Of a stretch of 64,000 nucleotides of DNA, positions 24,418 through 38,929 are shown piece by piece; the stretch's first letter is position 1; every line of letters starts with the position of its first letter. Origin of the DNA: Clostridium sp. Marseille-Q2269 (lineage in GTDB: Bacteria > Bacillota > Clostridia > Clostridiales > Clostridiaceae); contig NZ_CALSFS010000015.1 in assembly GCF_943736985.1 (NCBI RefSeq), positions 1 through 64,000 of the forward strand, written 5' to 3'. The translations under genes and the position numbers were made by a program. The notes below the pieces were generated by a model. That model had not been told where the DNA came from. It saw only the letters and a program-made list of their open reading frames with translations, and did not search any database.

Positions 24418-25698
24418 TTATTTTATTATTTCTTTTTCACCCATATACCTTCTTAAAGCTTCTGGTATTGTAACTGATCCATCTTCATTTTGATAATTTT
24501 CAAGTATAGCTGCAACAGCCCTACCTATGGCAACACCTGATCCATTTAGTGTATGAACATACTTTGGTTTGGATTTCCCATGCTCTTTATATCTTATATT
24601 AGTACGTCTTGCTTGGAAATCCTCAAAGTTACTACAACTTGATATTTCCACATATCTATTATAACTTGGCATCCAAACTTCTAAATCATATTTTAATGAA
24701 GCTGTAAATCCTAAATCTCCCTTGCATATTCGTACAACTCTATATGGTATACCTAATTCTTTTAATACTTCCTCTACATCATTAATTAGCTTTCCTAGTT
24801 CTTCATAAGATTGTTCTTCTTTTGTAAATTTAACTAACTCTACCTTATTAAATTGATGTTGTCTAATAAGACCTCTTGTGTCTCTACCTGCTGATCCCAC
24901 TTCTGATCTAAAACAAGCACTATAAGCTACATATTTTAATGGTAATTCATCACCTTTTAAAATCTCATCTCGATATAAATTAGTTACTGGAACCTCAGCT
25001 GTTGGTATTAAAAAATAATCATCTTGTGAAATTTTAAAAGCATCTTCTTCAAATTTAGGTAATTGTCCTGTTCCTATCATACTTATTCTGTTAACTATAT
25101 AAGGTGGTAATATTTCTATGTATCCATGTTTTTCTGTATGTGTATCTAAAAAATAAGATATTAATGATCTTTCTAGCCTAGCTCCCAATCCTTTATAAAA
25201 AGTAAATCTTGATCCTGTTACTTTTCCAGCTCTTTCAAAATCAAGAATTTTTAAGTCTGTACCTATATCCCAATGAGTCTTAGGTTCAAAATTAAATTTT
25301 GTTGGCTCTAACCACTTTCTTATTTCCACATTATCTTTATCTGTTTGTCCATCTGGAACCTGATAATTTGGAATATTAGGTATTCTAAACATTATATATT
25401 GTATTTTTTCATTTATTTCAGATAAATTATCATGGAATTTTTTTATTTTTTCAGATAACTTCTTAATTTCAATCAATATACTGGAAAAGTCCTTTCCTTC
25501 TTTTTTAAATTTACGAACTTGAAAGGAAGCTCGATTTTTGTTATTTTTTAAAATTTCAACATTCGCTAAAATATTTCTTCTTTCTTCATCAAGTTTTAAT
25601 ACCTCATCAATTATATTTATGTCAAACTTTTCTCCCCTATTACTTAATTCTTCTTTTATTTTGTTTGAATTATTTCTTATTCTCTTTAAATCTAACAT
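24418..25698 (-). CDS. serS: seryl-tRNA synthetase
   Basis: A 426-residue class II synthetase: N-terminal antiparallel coiled coil (about 30-105) that grips the long variable arm of tRNA-Ser, then motif 2 ([23 protein letters not shown] split around residue 270) and motif 3 ([19 protein letters not shown]). It charges tRNA-Ser, and five tRNA-Ser genes lie in this window. Start ATG 25698; the only Shine-Dalgarno (GGGAGGG) is 34 nt upstream behind a hairpin. A T-box-like leader precedes it. Confidence 0.96.
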   Translation of the reverse strand: MLDLKRIRNNSNKIKEELSNRGEKFDINIIDEVLKLDEERRNILANVEILKNNKNRASFQVRKFKKEGKDFSSILIEIKKLSEKIKKFHDNLSEINEKIQYIMFRIPNIPNYQVPDGQTDKDNVEIRKWLEPTKFNFEPKTHWDIGTDLKILDFERAGKVTGSRFTFYKGLGARLERSLISYFLDTHTEKHGYIEILPPYIVNRISMIGTGQLPKFEEDAFKISQDDYFLIPTAEVPVTNLYRDEILKGDELPLKYVAYSACFRSEVGSAGRDTRGLIRQHQFNKVELVKFTKEEQSYEELGKLINDVEEVLKELGIPYRVVRICKGDLGFTASLKYDLEVWMPSYNRYVEISSCSNFEDFQARRTNIRYKEHGKSKPKYVHTLNGSGVAIGRAVAAILENYQNEDGSVTIPEALRRYMGEKEIIK

Positions 25699-25707
25699 AA
25701 TATTTTA

Positions 25708-25739
25708 TTTATTGGCTGATCCAATAAATCTTCCCTCCC
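25708..25739 (-). promoter_or_regulatory. serS ribosome binding site with intervening hairpin
   Basis: On the minus strand GGGAGGG (25739-25733), AAGA, a perfect 8-bp hairpin with a 5-nt loop (25728-25708), TAAAATATT, then ATG. Folding shortens the gap from 34 to 13 nt. It parallels the sfsA arrangement at 6799-6826. Confidence 0.6.
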
Positions 25740-25756
25740 TTTATAATTTTGATTAT

Positions 25757-25960
25757 AAAAAAAGCCCTTCAATCCCTAAAAAGGGACGAAAAGCTCCCCG
25801 TTGTCATACTACTAATTCATAATAAATAATCCAATATTAATTATAACCCTATGGCTACTATTATTTATATCAGCCCCTCAGATATAAATTCACAATACAA
25901 CGCTATTAACTTACACCACATGTTAACGCTCTTAAAGCTTTATACAATTACTACTGTTAT
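25757..25960 (-). promoter_or_regulatory. T-box-like leader of serS
   Basis: A structured 200-nt leader ends in a terminator (GTCCCT/AGGGAT stem extended by AGCTTTTC/GAAGGGCT, then T7 at 25763-25757). Just before it is TGACAACGGGGAGC (25806-25793), close to the T-box/antiterminator sequence of Ser leaders (TGGCAACGCGGGAGC expected). Upstream are an AGTA element and an AAGAGCG hairpin, as in stem I. A TCT serine codon occurs in the putative specifier region, but I could not fix its place. Uncharged tRNA-Ser would favour readthrough. Confidence 0.65.
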
Positions 25961-26042
25961 GGAAAGGTTTTAATATTTATTTTATATATATTTTATATAA
26001 TTATACAAATACTATAACTTCATGTGAATTTTAAATAAACAC

Positions 26043-26396
26043 TTATTCGGTAATATTCTTAGTAGCTATTATATCTACTCCAGTATTTAAAATATTCTTA
26101 CAAATCACATCTCCAATTTCTATAGGACAACCTACGTATAATCTACTTAAAGCCTTTGAACATTCTATCCACAAAGATTTTTCCATAGGTTCACTACTTC
26201 TTACTGGTAGAACATTATATCTAGATCCTTTTATTCTAACTAATGTAGTAAGAACATCTTTAGTATTATTTATATAATTTTTAGCATAATCTATTCCTAA
26301 GTTGCATTTGTTCCCTTTTATAGTACTATAATCACTATCCTGAATACACACTATACATTTTTTATTGCATCCATTACAAATAAATTCTCTAATCAC
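26043..26396 (-). CDS. DUF1667 domain protein
   Basis: A 117-residue protein with an N-terminal Cys cluster (FICNGCNKKCIVCI) and another Cys at about 31, as in DUF1667 proteins, then a conserved VRIKGSRYNVLPVRSSEPMEK. Such proteins accompany GlpA-like FAD dehydrogenases and probably hold an Fe-S or zinc centre. It lies 17 nt after the oxidoreductase gene, with AGGA before the ATG. Confidence 0.85.
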   Translation of the reverse strand: MIREFICNGCNKKCIVCIQDSDYSTIKGNKCNLGIDYAKNYINNTKDVLTTLVRIKGSRYNVLPVRSSEPMEKSLWIECSKALSRLYVGCPIEIGDVICKNILNTGVDIIATKNITE

Positions 26397-26413
26397 TTTT
26401 TTTCCTCCTAAAA

Positions 26414-27811
26414 TTAAATTGTATCGAATTCTTTAATTCTACAGGGCGTAATCTTCGAATTCTTTGAATCCTTCACTATATCTGTCATAAACTTATTAGT
26501 TTCTCTGGCCAATATTGATGCAAGCTTATTTAGACAATAGGTTCCTTGACAACTACCAAATGCTGCTCCTGTTCTCCTTTTTATTCCTTCTAATGTACGT
26601 GCACCTAATGGTCTTCGTATTGCATCTATAATTTCTCCCTCTGTTACCTTATTACAAGCACATATTATCTTACCATATCTTTTATCCATGTTTATAATTT
26701 TATTTCTTTCTTCTAAAGATAATTCATTAAATTTATAATAATCTCTTCTTTTATCTATAAATTCCTTCTTGAGAACGCATTTAATATTATTAACTATAGT
26801 TTCTGTAATAATTTTTGCTATATAAGGTGTCATAGTTACTTGTCCATAATGATTAATTATAACTTTTATATATCCATTATCTATTAACCCATCATCTATT
26901 ACTATACTATCATCATAATATGGAAATTGATAAAATGTATTTATATCCATTTCATTAATTTCATCTAAAATGGTATAAGAAATATCTAATGTGTCCTTGT
27001 AATTTATCTTTTTATAAGTATCCACAGCTAAAACCATATTGCCTTGAACCGTTGGCACAGCCAATATTTTTTTTATATTTTCATTGTCACTTAACTTCAT
27101 CACTATATTATTAAATTCTTTTATAGAATTTTTTTCTATCAATAAATAATTAAAATTACTCATTTTATAGTTTCTTTTAGTATCTGAATATATTCCAAAG
27201 TTCTCATCAGGGGTTGTATTTATAACTATATTGCAATTAAACTTATTTTTATTTGTTATTATTCTATATCCTTTAGATAATTTTTGTATTTCTAATACTT
27301 GTTCTTCTAATTTAAAATTTACTCCATTATCAAAAGCTATTTCACCATAGGATATAGCTAAATCAAAAGGTGCTATAGATGCTGTATTTTTAGAATATAA
27401 CGCTTTTTTCAAATTCATATTTAAATTTGGTTCTATTTTTTCCACTTCATCCTTATTTAGTATTTCTATATTTTTTATGCCTCTTTCTAAGGCTTTTTTA
27501 TGCATATTTTCTATTTTAGCTACTTCATCATCATTTTTAGCTATTATTAATGATCCCGTTCTTTTAAAGGGAATTTTAAATTTTTTTGATATTTGTTCCA
27601 TAAGTTTATTACCATTCATCTCTAATTTTGCTGCTAGATCATTTTCACATTCTACGCCATCATAAACTACAGATGAATTTATAAATGCTACATCATCTGC
27701 TATATCATAGTCTTTTTCTATTAATGCTATATTTAAACTATATTTTGATAATTCATAGGCCAATGCACATCCAATTATTCCTCCACCTAATATCATTACA
27801 TCATAATCCAT
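26414..27811 (-). CDS. GlpA-like FAD-dependent oxidoreductase with BFD-type Fe-S domain
   Basis: A 465-residue protein. The N-terminal Rossmann motif GGGIIG (about 9-14) and IEKD bind FAD in the DAO fold. The C-terminal domain has CAC near 388-390 and GSCQGTYC about 35 residues later, the four Cys of a BFD-like [2Fe-2S] domain. Relatives oxidise glycerol-3-phosphate or an unknown amine/hydroxy acid. Usually a pyridine-nucleotide oxidoreductase gene stands between it and the DUF1667 gene; here it is absent. Probably cotranscribed with the L,D-transpeptidase gene 23 nt upstream. Confidence 0.85.
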   Translation of the reverse strand: MDYDVMILGGGIIGCALAYELSKYSLNIALIEKDYDIADDVAFINSSVVYDGVECENDLAAKLEMNGNKLMEQISKKFKIPFKRTGSLIIAKNDDEVAKIENMHKKALERGIKNIEILNKDEVEKIEPNLNMNLKKALYSKNTASIAPFDLAISYGEIAFDNGVNFKLEEQVLEIQKLSKGYRIITNKNKFNCNIVINTTPDENFGIYSDTKRNYKMSNFNYLLIEKNSIKEFNNIVMKLSDNENIKKILAVPTVQGNMVLAVDTYKKINYKDTLDISYTILDEINEMDINTFYQFPYYDDSIVIDDGLIDNGYIKVIINHYGQVTMTPYIAKIITETIVNNIKCVLKKEFIDKRRDYYKFNELSLEERNKIINMDKRYGKIICACNKVTEGEIIDAIRRPLGARTLEGIKRRTGAAFGSCQGTYCLNKLASILARETNKFMTDIVKDSKNSKITPCRIKEFDTI

Positions 27812-27834
27812 TTTTATCAGCCTTTCTCTCTATT

Positions 27835-28671
27835 TTAATAATGTATAATTATTAGAGATCTATTAGGTATGTTTTTATATAACCACTTGGAATCCTCCAT
27901 AGATACTCTTATACATCCATGAGATGTAGGAAATCCTAATTTATCTTTTTCCTCTTCTATTATATTACCATTTTTGTCTACAGGTATAGAATGAATTAAA
28001 TAATTTGCAAAAAATTTAATATAATATCTACCACCTTGTTTATATTTATTGCTATAAAAATATTTGCCCTTATCTGTAATATAAAATACACCTAATGGAG
28101 TTTCTGTATCTTGCTTTCCCATAACTCCTGTTGAACATTTAATACTTTTTATTATTTTATCATTTTTAAATACATTTATCTTTTGATCTATTAAATCCAC
28201 ATCTATTTTATATTCAGTATTTTTATGTAAAATTCCTTTAAGATTATCTTTGTTTTTTTTAATCCATCCTTTTCTTCCTATATTTCCTTCTTCACAAAAT
28301 ATATAACCATTTTTTTCTTTATAACTAACCACTATATCATCTACATTTAAATAATATAATACTTGACTTTTAGAATCAAACTCCTTATATACTGGTACTT
28401 TATTTTTATTTATATAATAAGTTTTTTTGAAACAAGTATTAGACGAGAACACTGATATTTCATCTTTGTTCTTTTTATTTATATCCATTTTGTTTTTATT
28501 TACTTCTTTTTCTGTATGTGTTAATTTATTTTTATTCATGTCTTTTGGACTATTGTTTGATTTATTGTTTTCATTATTTGTACTTATATATTTAGTTGTA
28601 TTTATAAAACAAGGTATAAATAATAATATTAAAGTAAATATGGCAATATATATTCTTTTTTTTAGTTTCAA
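27835..28671 (-). CDS. L,D-transpeptidase (YkuD domain), membrane anchored
   Basis: A 278-residue protein: basic N-terminus and one hydrophobic segment (about 6-24) as signal anchor, an Asn/Lys-rich linker, an SH3-like part (about 85-140), and a YkuD domain with the catalytic SHGCIRVSM (Cys253). It makes 3-3 crosslinks in peptidoglycan outside the membrane. Start TTG at 28671, 9 nt after GGAG. First gene before the FAD oxidoreductase; a functional link is not apparent. Confidence 0.88.
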   Translation of the reverse strand: MKLKKRIYIAIFTLILLFIPCFINTTKYISTNNENNKSNNSPKDMNKNKLTHTEKEVNKNKMDINKKNKDEISVFSSNTCFKKTYYINKNKVPVYKEFDSKSQVLYYLNVDDIVVSYKEKNGYIFCEEGNIGRKGWIKKNKDNLKGILHKNTEYKIDVDLIDQKINVFKNDKIIKSIKCSTGVMGKQDTETPLGVFYITDKGKYFYSNKYKQGGRYYIKFFANYLIHSIPVDKNGNIIEEEKDKLGFPTSHGCIRVSMEDSKWLYKNIPNRSLIIIHY

Positions 28672-28740
28672 ATTTAATCACTCCAAACTAATTTTCTATA
28701 TACCGTTATTATTTACATATAATTCTTAGTTTAATCAAAA

Positions 28741-28774
28741 AAAATAAAAGGTATGTAAATATACCTTTTATTTT
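28741..28774 (-). terminator. terminator after the UPF0182 gene
   Basis: A 14-bp perfect stem (28741-28754 / 28761-28774), 7 nt after the stop, ending the niaR-DUF362-UPF0182 transcript. Confidence 0.8.
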
Positions 28775-28781
28775 TGGTCAT

Positions 28782-31466
28782 CTATTTTATACTATTTAAT
28801 ACATCACCTAATTGGTTTATATTTTCACCATATTTAGACCAATCTCCATTCTTTTGAGCTTCTATTGCGTTATTATAATATTGTTGTGCTTTCTTTAGCT
28901 TAGAATCATCCACTATATCTTTCTTACTGTCTTTTTCATTCTTGTTATTTATATTAGTAGTTTTATCATTAAATATTTGTTTTATTCCATCTTCAATACT
29001 AGATGCTAACACTAATTTATCATTATAAGATAATATTAATCTTTTCATTTCTGGTATACTGTTTTTACCACTAGCTCTTAAATATAATGGCTCTATATAA
29101 ATAAGAGAATTTTTTATAGGCAATATTATTGTATCACCATATTGTACTTGAGATCCTTCTTTATTCCACAATGATAGCTCTTTTGATATACTAGTGTCTT
29201 GATTTATTTTTTGCTTGAATAAATATGGACTATATATTGTTTTATCTGAAGGTAATTTATATAATATTTTTTTACCATATTGATCTCCATCCATTCTTGC
29301 TCCAAATAAAGCTATCATATTATCCTTTTTCATTACATTAAAATAATTTAAAAGAACCATTTCTTCCTTATTTTGGTTTGGGAATTTCATAATTATATAG
29401 GGTGCATCATTTGTATTGGTTTCTCCTTCTACTTGCTTTTGATCCCTAGATACTTCCCATAAATCTTCCCCATTATAAAATACACCTGAATCTTTTACAT
29501 GATACTTTCCTAATACTTTACTCTGGATATTAAATAAATCCTTAGGATACCTAAAATGTTCCCTTATTTCTTTAGGTGCATATTTCTGATCTTTAAATAA
29601 TGCTTTAAATATTTTAGAATAATTTTTAATTATAGGATCATTTTTATCTGTTATATAAAAATTCATATTTCCATCTACAGAATCTATTACTACCTTAGCT
29701 GAGTTTCTTATATAATTTATATTATCGTAAGGCTCTGCATAAGGGTATCTATTTGTAGTTGTATAAGCATCTATTATCCAATATATTTTACCATTATATA
29801 TTACCATATAAGGATCACTATCGTATTTTAAGAAAGGAGCCACCTTTTTAGCTCTATCCACAATATTTCTATTTATTATTATTTTACTATCCTTATTTAT
29901 ATCTTTTGACAAAAGAAAATTAGCATCTTTTTTATTAATAGCAAATAACACTTTATTTATAAACGACATTTTAATCCCTGCATCACCATTATATTTATTA
30001 GTTTTGTTAGAATCCTCCTTAGGATAATCAAATTCACTTATATTAGTATTTACTATAGCATAATCATTGGTCTTCTCTCCAAAATATATTCTTGGATTAG
30101 TTATCTTTATATTTGTCTGATTATAAGGTGGTATATCTTTTATAACAAAATCAGGTTGTCCCTCACTAGTAACTGAATTAACTTTATTCATAACTGCTCC
30201 AAAACCATGAGTATATATTAAATGTCTATTTTGCCATGTATTAGGATTTAAAGCCTCTGTATCTATTTCTCTTGCCGCCAAGAATACTTGATTATATTTT
30301 CCGTTTATATTATATCTATCTATATCTACATCATTAAAGGCATAATAGTATCTTATTATTTGAACTTGATTATAAAATTCTAATGTAGGCTTAAAAGAAT
30401 TTATTCTTACGTTATCTATACTCGCTTTATTGTCTACTATATCTTGCTTTTGTAAATCATTTTTAATATCAAAATCTCTTACTTCAATATCATCTAAATC
30501 GAATGCTTTTTTGGTTAAATCTATATTATTTTTTATATAAGGTTGTTCTAAGGTTTTCTCATTAGATTTAACTATAAAATTTTGTACTAAAATTGAAACC
30601 ACATTTTGAGATATTATTAAAAACACAGTTATTCCTATACATATACTTATTGGCTTAAATTTACCCTTTAGTATACTTAATAACGTAATTATAGCTGAAG
30701 TTAACGTAACTACTACTATTATTTTATAAAACAACAAGGTAGCATGAACATCTGCATAACTAGCACCAAAAGATACTCCATTAGGACTATAAACTAAGTT
30801 CCATATTTTTATTAGATATCCAAAAGATATAAATAAAATTATAAGTGCAGATACAACAGCCAACTGTTTTCCTGCAAAAGATTTTATACCATGATTTATA
30901 TTGGTAAAATTTATATCTTTTTTACTTTGTATTTTATATTTAGCCTCTAAAACAAAGTAAGTTATAAGTGTAGTTATAACTAAAAATACTAGCAAAGAAA
31001 TTATAACTTTATATAAAGATTCAAAAAGAGGTAGTTTAAATACGTAAAAGGAAACATCTTTAAAAAATATAGGATCCTTTACATTAAAATCTACAGAATT
31101 ATTAAATTGTAATATCCTATACCAATAACTACTTGAAAATGTGTAAGATAAAAATACTGATACTACAAAATTAAAAATAAAAAATAATTTTTTAGCATAT
31201 TTTTTCTCACTTAATTCTATATTTATGGTGTTTTTATCTTTATTTGATATAAGGCTTTTGTAATATACCCATATAGATATAAAAAATATTATAAATATAG
31301 GAATCATTAACATTAATATAGATTTTATTTTAATAAAATAAACTGACAAATAATTTACTTCTTGAAACCATTTTATATTAATAATGAAATTTATTATTTT
31401 ATTAAAAAACACTATAAGTAATATAATTATGAATAGTGGTATAAATAATGTTTTTTTATTTTTCAT
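28782..31466 (-). CDS. UPF0182 family membrane protein
   Basis: An 894-residue protein with seven or so hydrophobic segments in the first 320 residues and a large soluble part, presumably extracytoplasmic ([37 protein letters not shown]), ending in a TPR-like C-terminus ([20 protein letters not shown]). It closely resembles the C. botulinum UPF0182 protein from memory. Function unknown. The start is ATG at 31466 with AGGTGA before it; the longer start at 31481 precedes that site and overlaps the DUF362 gene. Third gene of the niaR operon. Confidence 0.9.
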   Translation of the reverse strand: MKNKKTLFIPLFIIILLIVFFNKIINFIINIKWFQEVNYLSVYFIKIKSILMLMIPIFIIFFISIWVYYKSLISNKDKNTINIELSEKKYAKKLFFIFNFVVSVFLSYTFSSSYWYRILQFNNSVDFNVKDPIFFKDVSFYVFKLPLFESLYKVIISLLVFLVITTLITYFVLEAKYKIQSKKDINFTNINHGIKSFAGKQLAVVSALIILFISFGYLIKIWNLVYSPNGVSFGASYADVHATLLFYKIIVVVTLTSAIITLLSILKGKFKPISICIGITVFLIISQNVVSILVQNFIVKSNEKTLEQPYIKNNIDLTKKAFDLDDIEVRDFDIKNDLQKQDIVDNKASIDNVRINSFKPTLEFYNQVQIIRYYYAFNDVDIDRYNINGKYNQVFLAAREIDTEALNPNTWQNRHLIYTHGFGAVMNKVNSVTSEGQPDFVIKDIPPYNQTNIKITNPRIYFGEKTNDYAIVNTNISEFDYPKEDSNKTNKYNGDAGIKMSFINKVLFAINKKDANFLLSKDINKDSKIIINRNIVDRAKKVAPFLKYDSDPYMVIYNGKIYWIIDAYTTTNRYPYAEPYDNINYIRNSAKVVIDSVDGNMNFYITDKNDPIIKNYSKIFKALFKDQKYAPKEIREHFRYPKDLFNIQSKVLGKYHVKDSGVFYNGEDLWEVSRDQKQVEGETNTNDAPYIIMKFPNQNKEEMVLLNYFNVMKKDNMIALFGARMDGDQYGKKILYKLPSDKTIYSPYLFKQKINQDTSISKELSLWNKEGSQVQYGDTIILPIKNSLIYIEPLYLRASGKNSIPEMKRLILSYNDKLVLASSIEDGIKQIFNDKTTNINNKNEKDSKKDIVDDSKLKKAQQYYNNAIEAQKNGDWSKYGENINQLGDVLNSIK

Positions 31467-31470
31467 ATTA

Positions 31471-32634
31471 TCACCTACCATTTCTATTTAAGAGTCTTCC
31501 AATAAGAGAATATTTGGTTTCTATAGCCCCCTTAGGACATAGTTCCTGGCAACAAAAACATCTTATACATTTTTTCATATTCCAAATAGGTATTTTTTTC
31601 TCTCCTTTTTTCACCATATCTATAACATTTGGCTTTTCTGGACAAACTTCAGCACATCTACTACATCCTATACATTTTTCTTTTATTAAAGTAGGATCTG
31701 GTGCAATTATATCCTTTAAAAAATTTGTAACTTTGGGATTTATAAAATAAAAATCTCCACCTTCTCTACACAATTTAAAATCATTTACAGCCATATGATC
31801 TATTTTTTCCCCTAATACTTCTATATCTTTTAGAAAAACACTTCCCCAATTACTATCATAGGCTTCCTTTAATGTAGGAATTTCTAAAGGATTATCATAT
31901 CCTATTATTCTAACAGCAACAGAATCCACAGCTGTAATACTTTCTCCCATTATAATTGTATTTAAATTATAGGGGTTCCCACTCTTAGGACCATTTCCTT
32001 CCATAGCTATAATTCCATCTAGTATAGCGAAATCGGTTCCTAATAAAGTATTTAGGTCTAGTAACATCTTGCAAAAATTATTTGCATTAGGCATTCTTGT
32101 ATGCCAAGTAGCTTTTAAGGTTCCTGGTATACATCCAAATTGATTCTTTACTGCACCTGTAAAATAAGCCATAGCATGAGTTTTTAATTTTGGTAATGTT
32201 ATCAGCACATCCGTTTCATATGCATCTTTTGCTACAGTCCAAGATTTACATAAAATGGAATTGTCACATCTTACATTAACAGATTCTTTAAAATTATTAA
32301 ATTTAACATCATATTTTTTTGCTACATTAAGCAATCCAGATTTTTCAGCTGCTCTTTTAGAATCTCCAAATCCAGGAGAATCTCCAAAAGATATTTTATT
32401 AGAATAATCCTGTAATATTCTTATTACTGCTTCAAAAATCACACTGTTAGTTACTACTGGAGAACCCTCATTTTCTATACTAAGCATATTAGGTTTTAAA
32501 AGTACTTTGCTATTATAAGGTATAAGCTTTTTTAAAAATAAATCTCCACCTAAAATATCAAACCCATTTCTTATTGTTCTTTCTACTCTTTTCAAATCAT
32601 AGTCATCACATTTTAAAAGTGCTACTTTATCCAT
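31471..32634 (-). CDS. DUF362 domain ferredoxin-like protein
   Basis: A 387-residue protein: a DUF362 domain (KVLLKPN...SFGDSPG...[21 protein letters not shown]) followed by two [4Fe-4S] motifs ([12 protein letters not shown] and [12 protein letters not shown]) near the C-terminus. It is a cytoplasmic iron-sulfur protein of unknown reaction. The start is ATG at 32634, after GAGGAA, immediately after the niaR stop; the longer TTG start overlaps niaR. Tightly linked to niaR and the UPF0182 gene. Confidence 0.85.
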   Translation of the reverse strand: MDKVALLKCDDYDLKRVERTIRNGFDILGGDLFLKKLIPYNSKVLLKPNMLSIENEGSPVVTNSVIFEAVIRILQDYSNKISFGDSPGFGDSKRAAEKSGLLNVAKKYDVKFNNFKESVNVRCDNSILCKSWTVAKDAYETDVLITLPKLKTHAMAYFTGAVKNQFGCIPGTLKATWHTRMPNANNFCKMLLDLNTLLGTDFAILDGIIAMEGNGPKSGNPYNLNTIIMGESITAVDSVAVRIIGYDNPLEIPTLKEAYDSNWGSVFLKDIEVLGEKIDHMAVNDFKLCREGGDFYFINPKVTNFLKDIIAPDPTLIKEKCIGCSRCAEVCPEKPNVIDMVKKGEKKIPIWNMKKCIRCFCCQELCPKGAIETKYSLIGRLLNRNGR

Positions 32635-32635
32635 A

Positions 32636-33157
32636 TTATATTTCCTCATCAACTAAATAATTCTTCCTATTTAGCTCTTCTATTATTTTTTTCATTATAT
32701 GTTCATTATCTGAAGATATAGTATGTAAATGAATTCCTCCTGTAAGTATTAATAACGGTTCTGCTTTATTGTTTTTTATATTTTTTATAAAATTATCTAT
32801 ATCATACATAGATTTTATCATTAACATAGCTTTTATTTCTCCATATACAGGATGTTCTACTACTACATCTTCTACTACTCCACCAAATTTAACTATGGTC
32901 TCTAGTTCATTTTTTATATTGTTAGTATTATGACATACGGCAATAATTTTTCTTACTGATACTTTATTTTCATTAGGTATCATATAACCTTCAGGGGTAG
33001 CGATTATATTTTTTCCCCCAGCTCTCAAAATAGCTATATCTTTTACTATGACTTGTCTTGTAACTCCTAGTTTTTTGCCAAATTCATTACCTTTAACAGG
33101 TTTATTATTTTTTATTAATATATTTTCAATACTTTTTCTTCTTTCTATTGAATCCAT
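32636..33157 (-). CDS. niaR: NiaR-type niacin-responsive transcription repressor
   Basis: A 173-residue protein: N-terminal winged helix (RRKSIENILIKNNKPVKGNEFGKKLGVTRQVIVKDIAIL) and a C-terminal 3H domain with its conserved histidines (AVCHN, VEHPVYGE, GGIHLHTI), which bind a divalent metal and nicotinic acid. NiaR represses NAD synthesis/salvage genes in Firmicutes. None of those genes is adjacent, so regulation must act elsewhere or extend to its two operon partners. It starts the operon, 15 nt after the HD-domain gene. Confidence 0.88.
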   Translation of the reverse strand: MDSIERRKSIENILIKNNKPVKGNEFGKKLGVTRQVIVKDIAILRAGGKNIIATPEGYMIPNENKVSVRKIIAVCHNTNNIKNELETIVKFGGVVEDVVVEHPVYGEIKAMLMIKSMYDIDNFIKNIKNNKAEPLLILTGGIHLHTISSDNEHIMKKIIEELNRKNYLVDEEI

Positions 33158-33172
33158 AATATCACCACTTTA

Positions 33173-33688
33173 TTAATTTAAATTATCAATATATATTAAC
33201 AACCTTAATTCTTCATTTATGATATTCTCATTATGATGGTTTTTAATAAGATAAAGCATTTCATCAGTATATTTATTCCATTTTTTTAAAATACAATATC
33301 CTAAGTAAGGATGATTATAGTAAATATTAATTGATTTAAGATTTTTAATATTTTTTATTTGTGAATGTGTAATTTTATCCATTATCACTATTATGCTTTT
33401 TTTTATAATATTTACTTTATGAATAGATTTACCTATATCGTGTAATAAAGCTACTTTGATAAATTCATCTTTATTGAGATTGTATTTACCTTCTTCATAT
33501 AATTCTTCTATACCATAAGCTACCTTTATACAATGCTTTTGTTCACTTACTGATAATTTATTAAAAATATCTAATTCATCATCATCTAAATGCATTCTTA
33601 AATAGATCATATCATTATAATCTAATTTAGCAGTAGCATTCCAATGAAACTGTTTGATTCTATATAATATTTTATTAAACCTCCTCAC
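33173..33688 (-). CDS. HD-domain phosphohydrolase-like protein
   Basis: A 171-residue HD-domain protein: LLHDIGKS is the metal-binding HD pair, with further histidines in YNHPYLGY and IKNHHNE. Members hydrolyse phosphoesters such as nucleotides, but the substrate is not evident. The first gene after the terminator of the rRNA-tRNA operon, 15 nt before niaR, so probably cotranscribed with it. Confidence 0.78.
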   Translation of the reverse strand: MRRFNKILYRIKQFHWNATAKLDYNDMIYLRMHLDDDELDIFNKLSVSEQKHCIKVAYGIEELYEEGKYNLNKDEFIKVALLHDIGKSIHKVNIIKKSIIVIMDKITHSQIKNIKNLKSINIYYNHPYLGYCILKKWNKYTDEMLYLIKNHHNENIINEELRLLIYIDNLN

Positions 33689-33750
33689 CTAAATAATATT
33701 ATATTAATAGTTTACAATAAATCTATTATTTTTTAAATGGATATAAAAAA

Positions 33751-33784
33751 ATAAGATACTTATGAATTATCATAAGTATCTTAT
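33751..33784 (-). terminator. terminator of the left complete rRNA operon
   Basis: A 14-bp perfect stem (33751-33764 / 33771-33784) followed on the minus strand by TTTTTTTATAT, 6 nt after tRNA-Ala. Confidence 0.88.
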
Positions 33785-33790
33785 GTTTAA

Positions 33791-33866
33791 TGGTGGAGAT
33801 AAGGAGATTCGAACTCCTGACCCCCTGCTTGCAAGGCAGGTGCTCTCCCAACTGAGCTATACCCCC
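33791..33866 (-). tRNA. tRNA-Ala (TGC)
   Basis: 76 nt, encoded CCA, anticodon loop CTTGCAA giving TGC. Last gene of the rRNA operon. Confidence 0.97.
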
Positions 33867-33869
33867 AAA

Positions 33870-33946
33870 TGGTGGACCTTCAGGGACTCGAACCCCGGAC
33901 CTACCGGTTATGAGCCGGTTGCTCTAACCAACTGAGCTAAAGATCC
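33870..33946 (-). tRNA. tRNA with CAT anticodon (Ile2, or elongator Met)
   Basis: 77 nt, encoded CCA, anticodon loop CTCATAA. The acceptor/D arm GGATCTTTAGCTCAGTTGG resembles Bacillus tRNA-Ile2, whose C34 is changed to lysidine, more than its Met tRNA, so Ile2 is preferred. It is not an initiator: the 1-72 pair is G-C. Confidence 0.9.
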
Positions 33947-33955
33947 ATGTTTATA

Positions 33956-34071
33956 TCTGGCAACGACCTACTCTTCCACAGGGCTTCCCCTGCAGTACCA
34001 TTGGCGCTTTGAAGCTTAACCTTCGTGTTCGGCATGGAAACGGGTGTTACCTTCAAGCCATAATCACCAGA
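33956..34071 (-). rRNA. 5S ribosomal RNA (left complete operon)
   Basis: 116 nt; the ends TCTGGTGAT and TTGCCAGA pair. Contains the conserved GAACACCCG-like loop region (GGTAACACCCG). Confidence 0.95.
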
Positions 34072-34125
34072 TTATATTTGTTTGAAAGAATGTTCTTTCA
34101 AAATTACACAGTGAATTTTATTTTT

Positions 34126-37024
<2,899 letters not shown>

Positions 37025-37236
37025 TTAAAATTGTATTCTTACAAAGGATTTTTATACCTTTAGCTTTACTTTATTCACTGTGCAATTTTCAAAGAACATA
37101 GCTAGACATCCAAAACCTACGATTTTGTGATGATCAGCTACTTCTCAATTCTATTGAGAAGTTTCAATTTTGAGAGAATGGTCTCTCAAAATTAAACAGA
37201 GAATTCAGCCTTTTAGAAAGAATTTTCTTCTTTCTA

Positions 37237-38756
<1,520 letters not shown>

Positions 38757-38883
38757 TAAAGTTTAATCTCTTCTCAAATTCATTGACAAGGTTTATTACC
38801 TTATCTTACTGGCTGTTACAAGAATGTTTCTTGTTTATTCTCTGTTTAATTTTCAAAGACCACATCGCCTCAGCGACTTTTAT

Positions 38884-38912
38884 ATCTTAACAAATCTGTT
38901 GTTCTTTGTCAA
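38884..38912 (-). promoter_or_regulatory. rRNA operon promoter (copy 2)
   Basis: TTGACA (38912-38907), 17-nt spacer, TAAGAT (38889-38884), about 130 nt before the 16S 5' end; identical to copy 1. Confidence 0.88.
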
Positions 38913-38929
38913 GAACTTTTTTCAAATTT

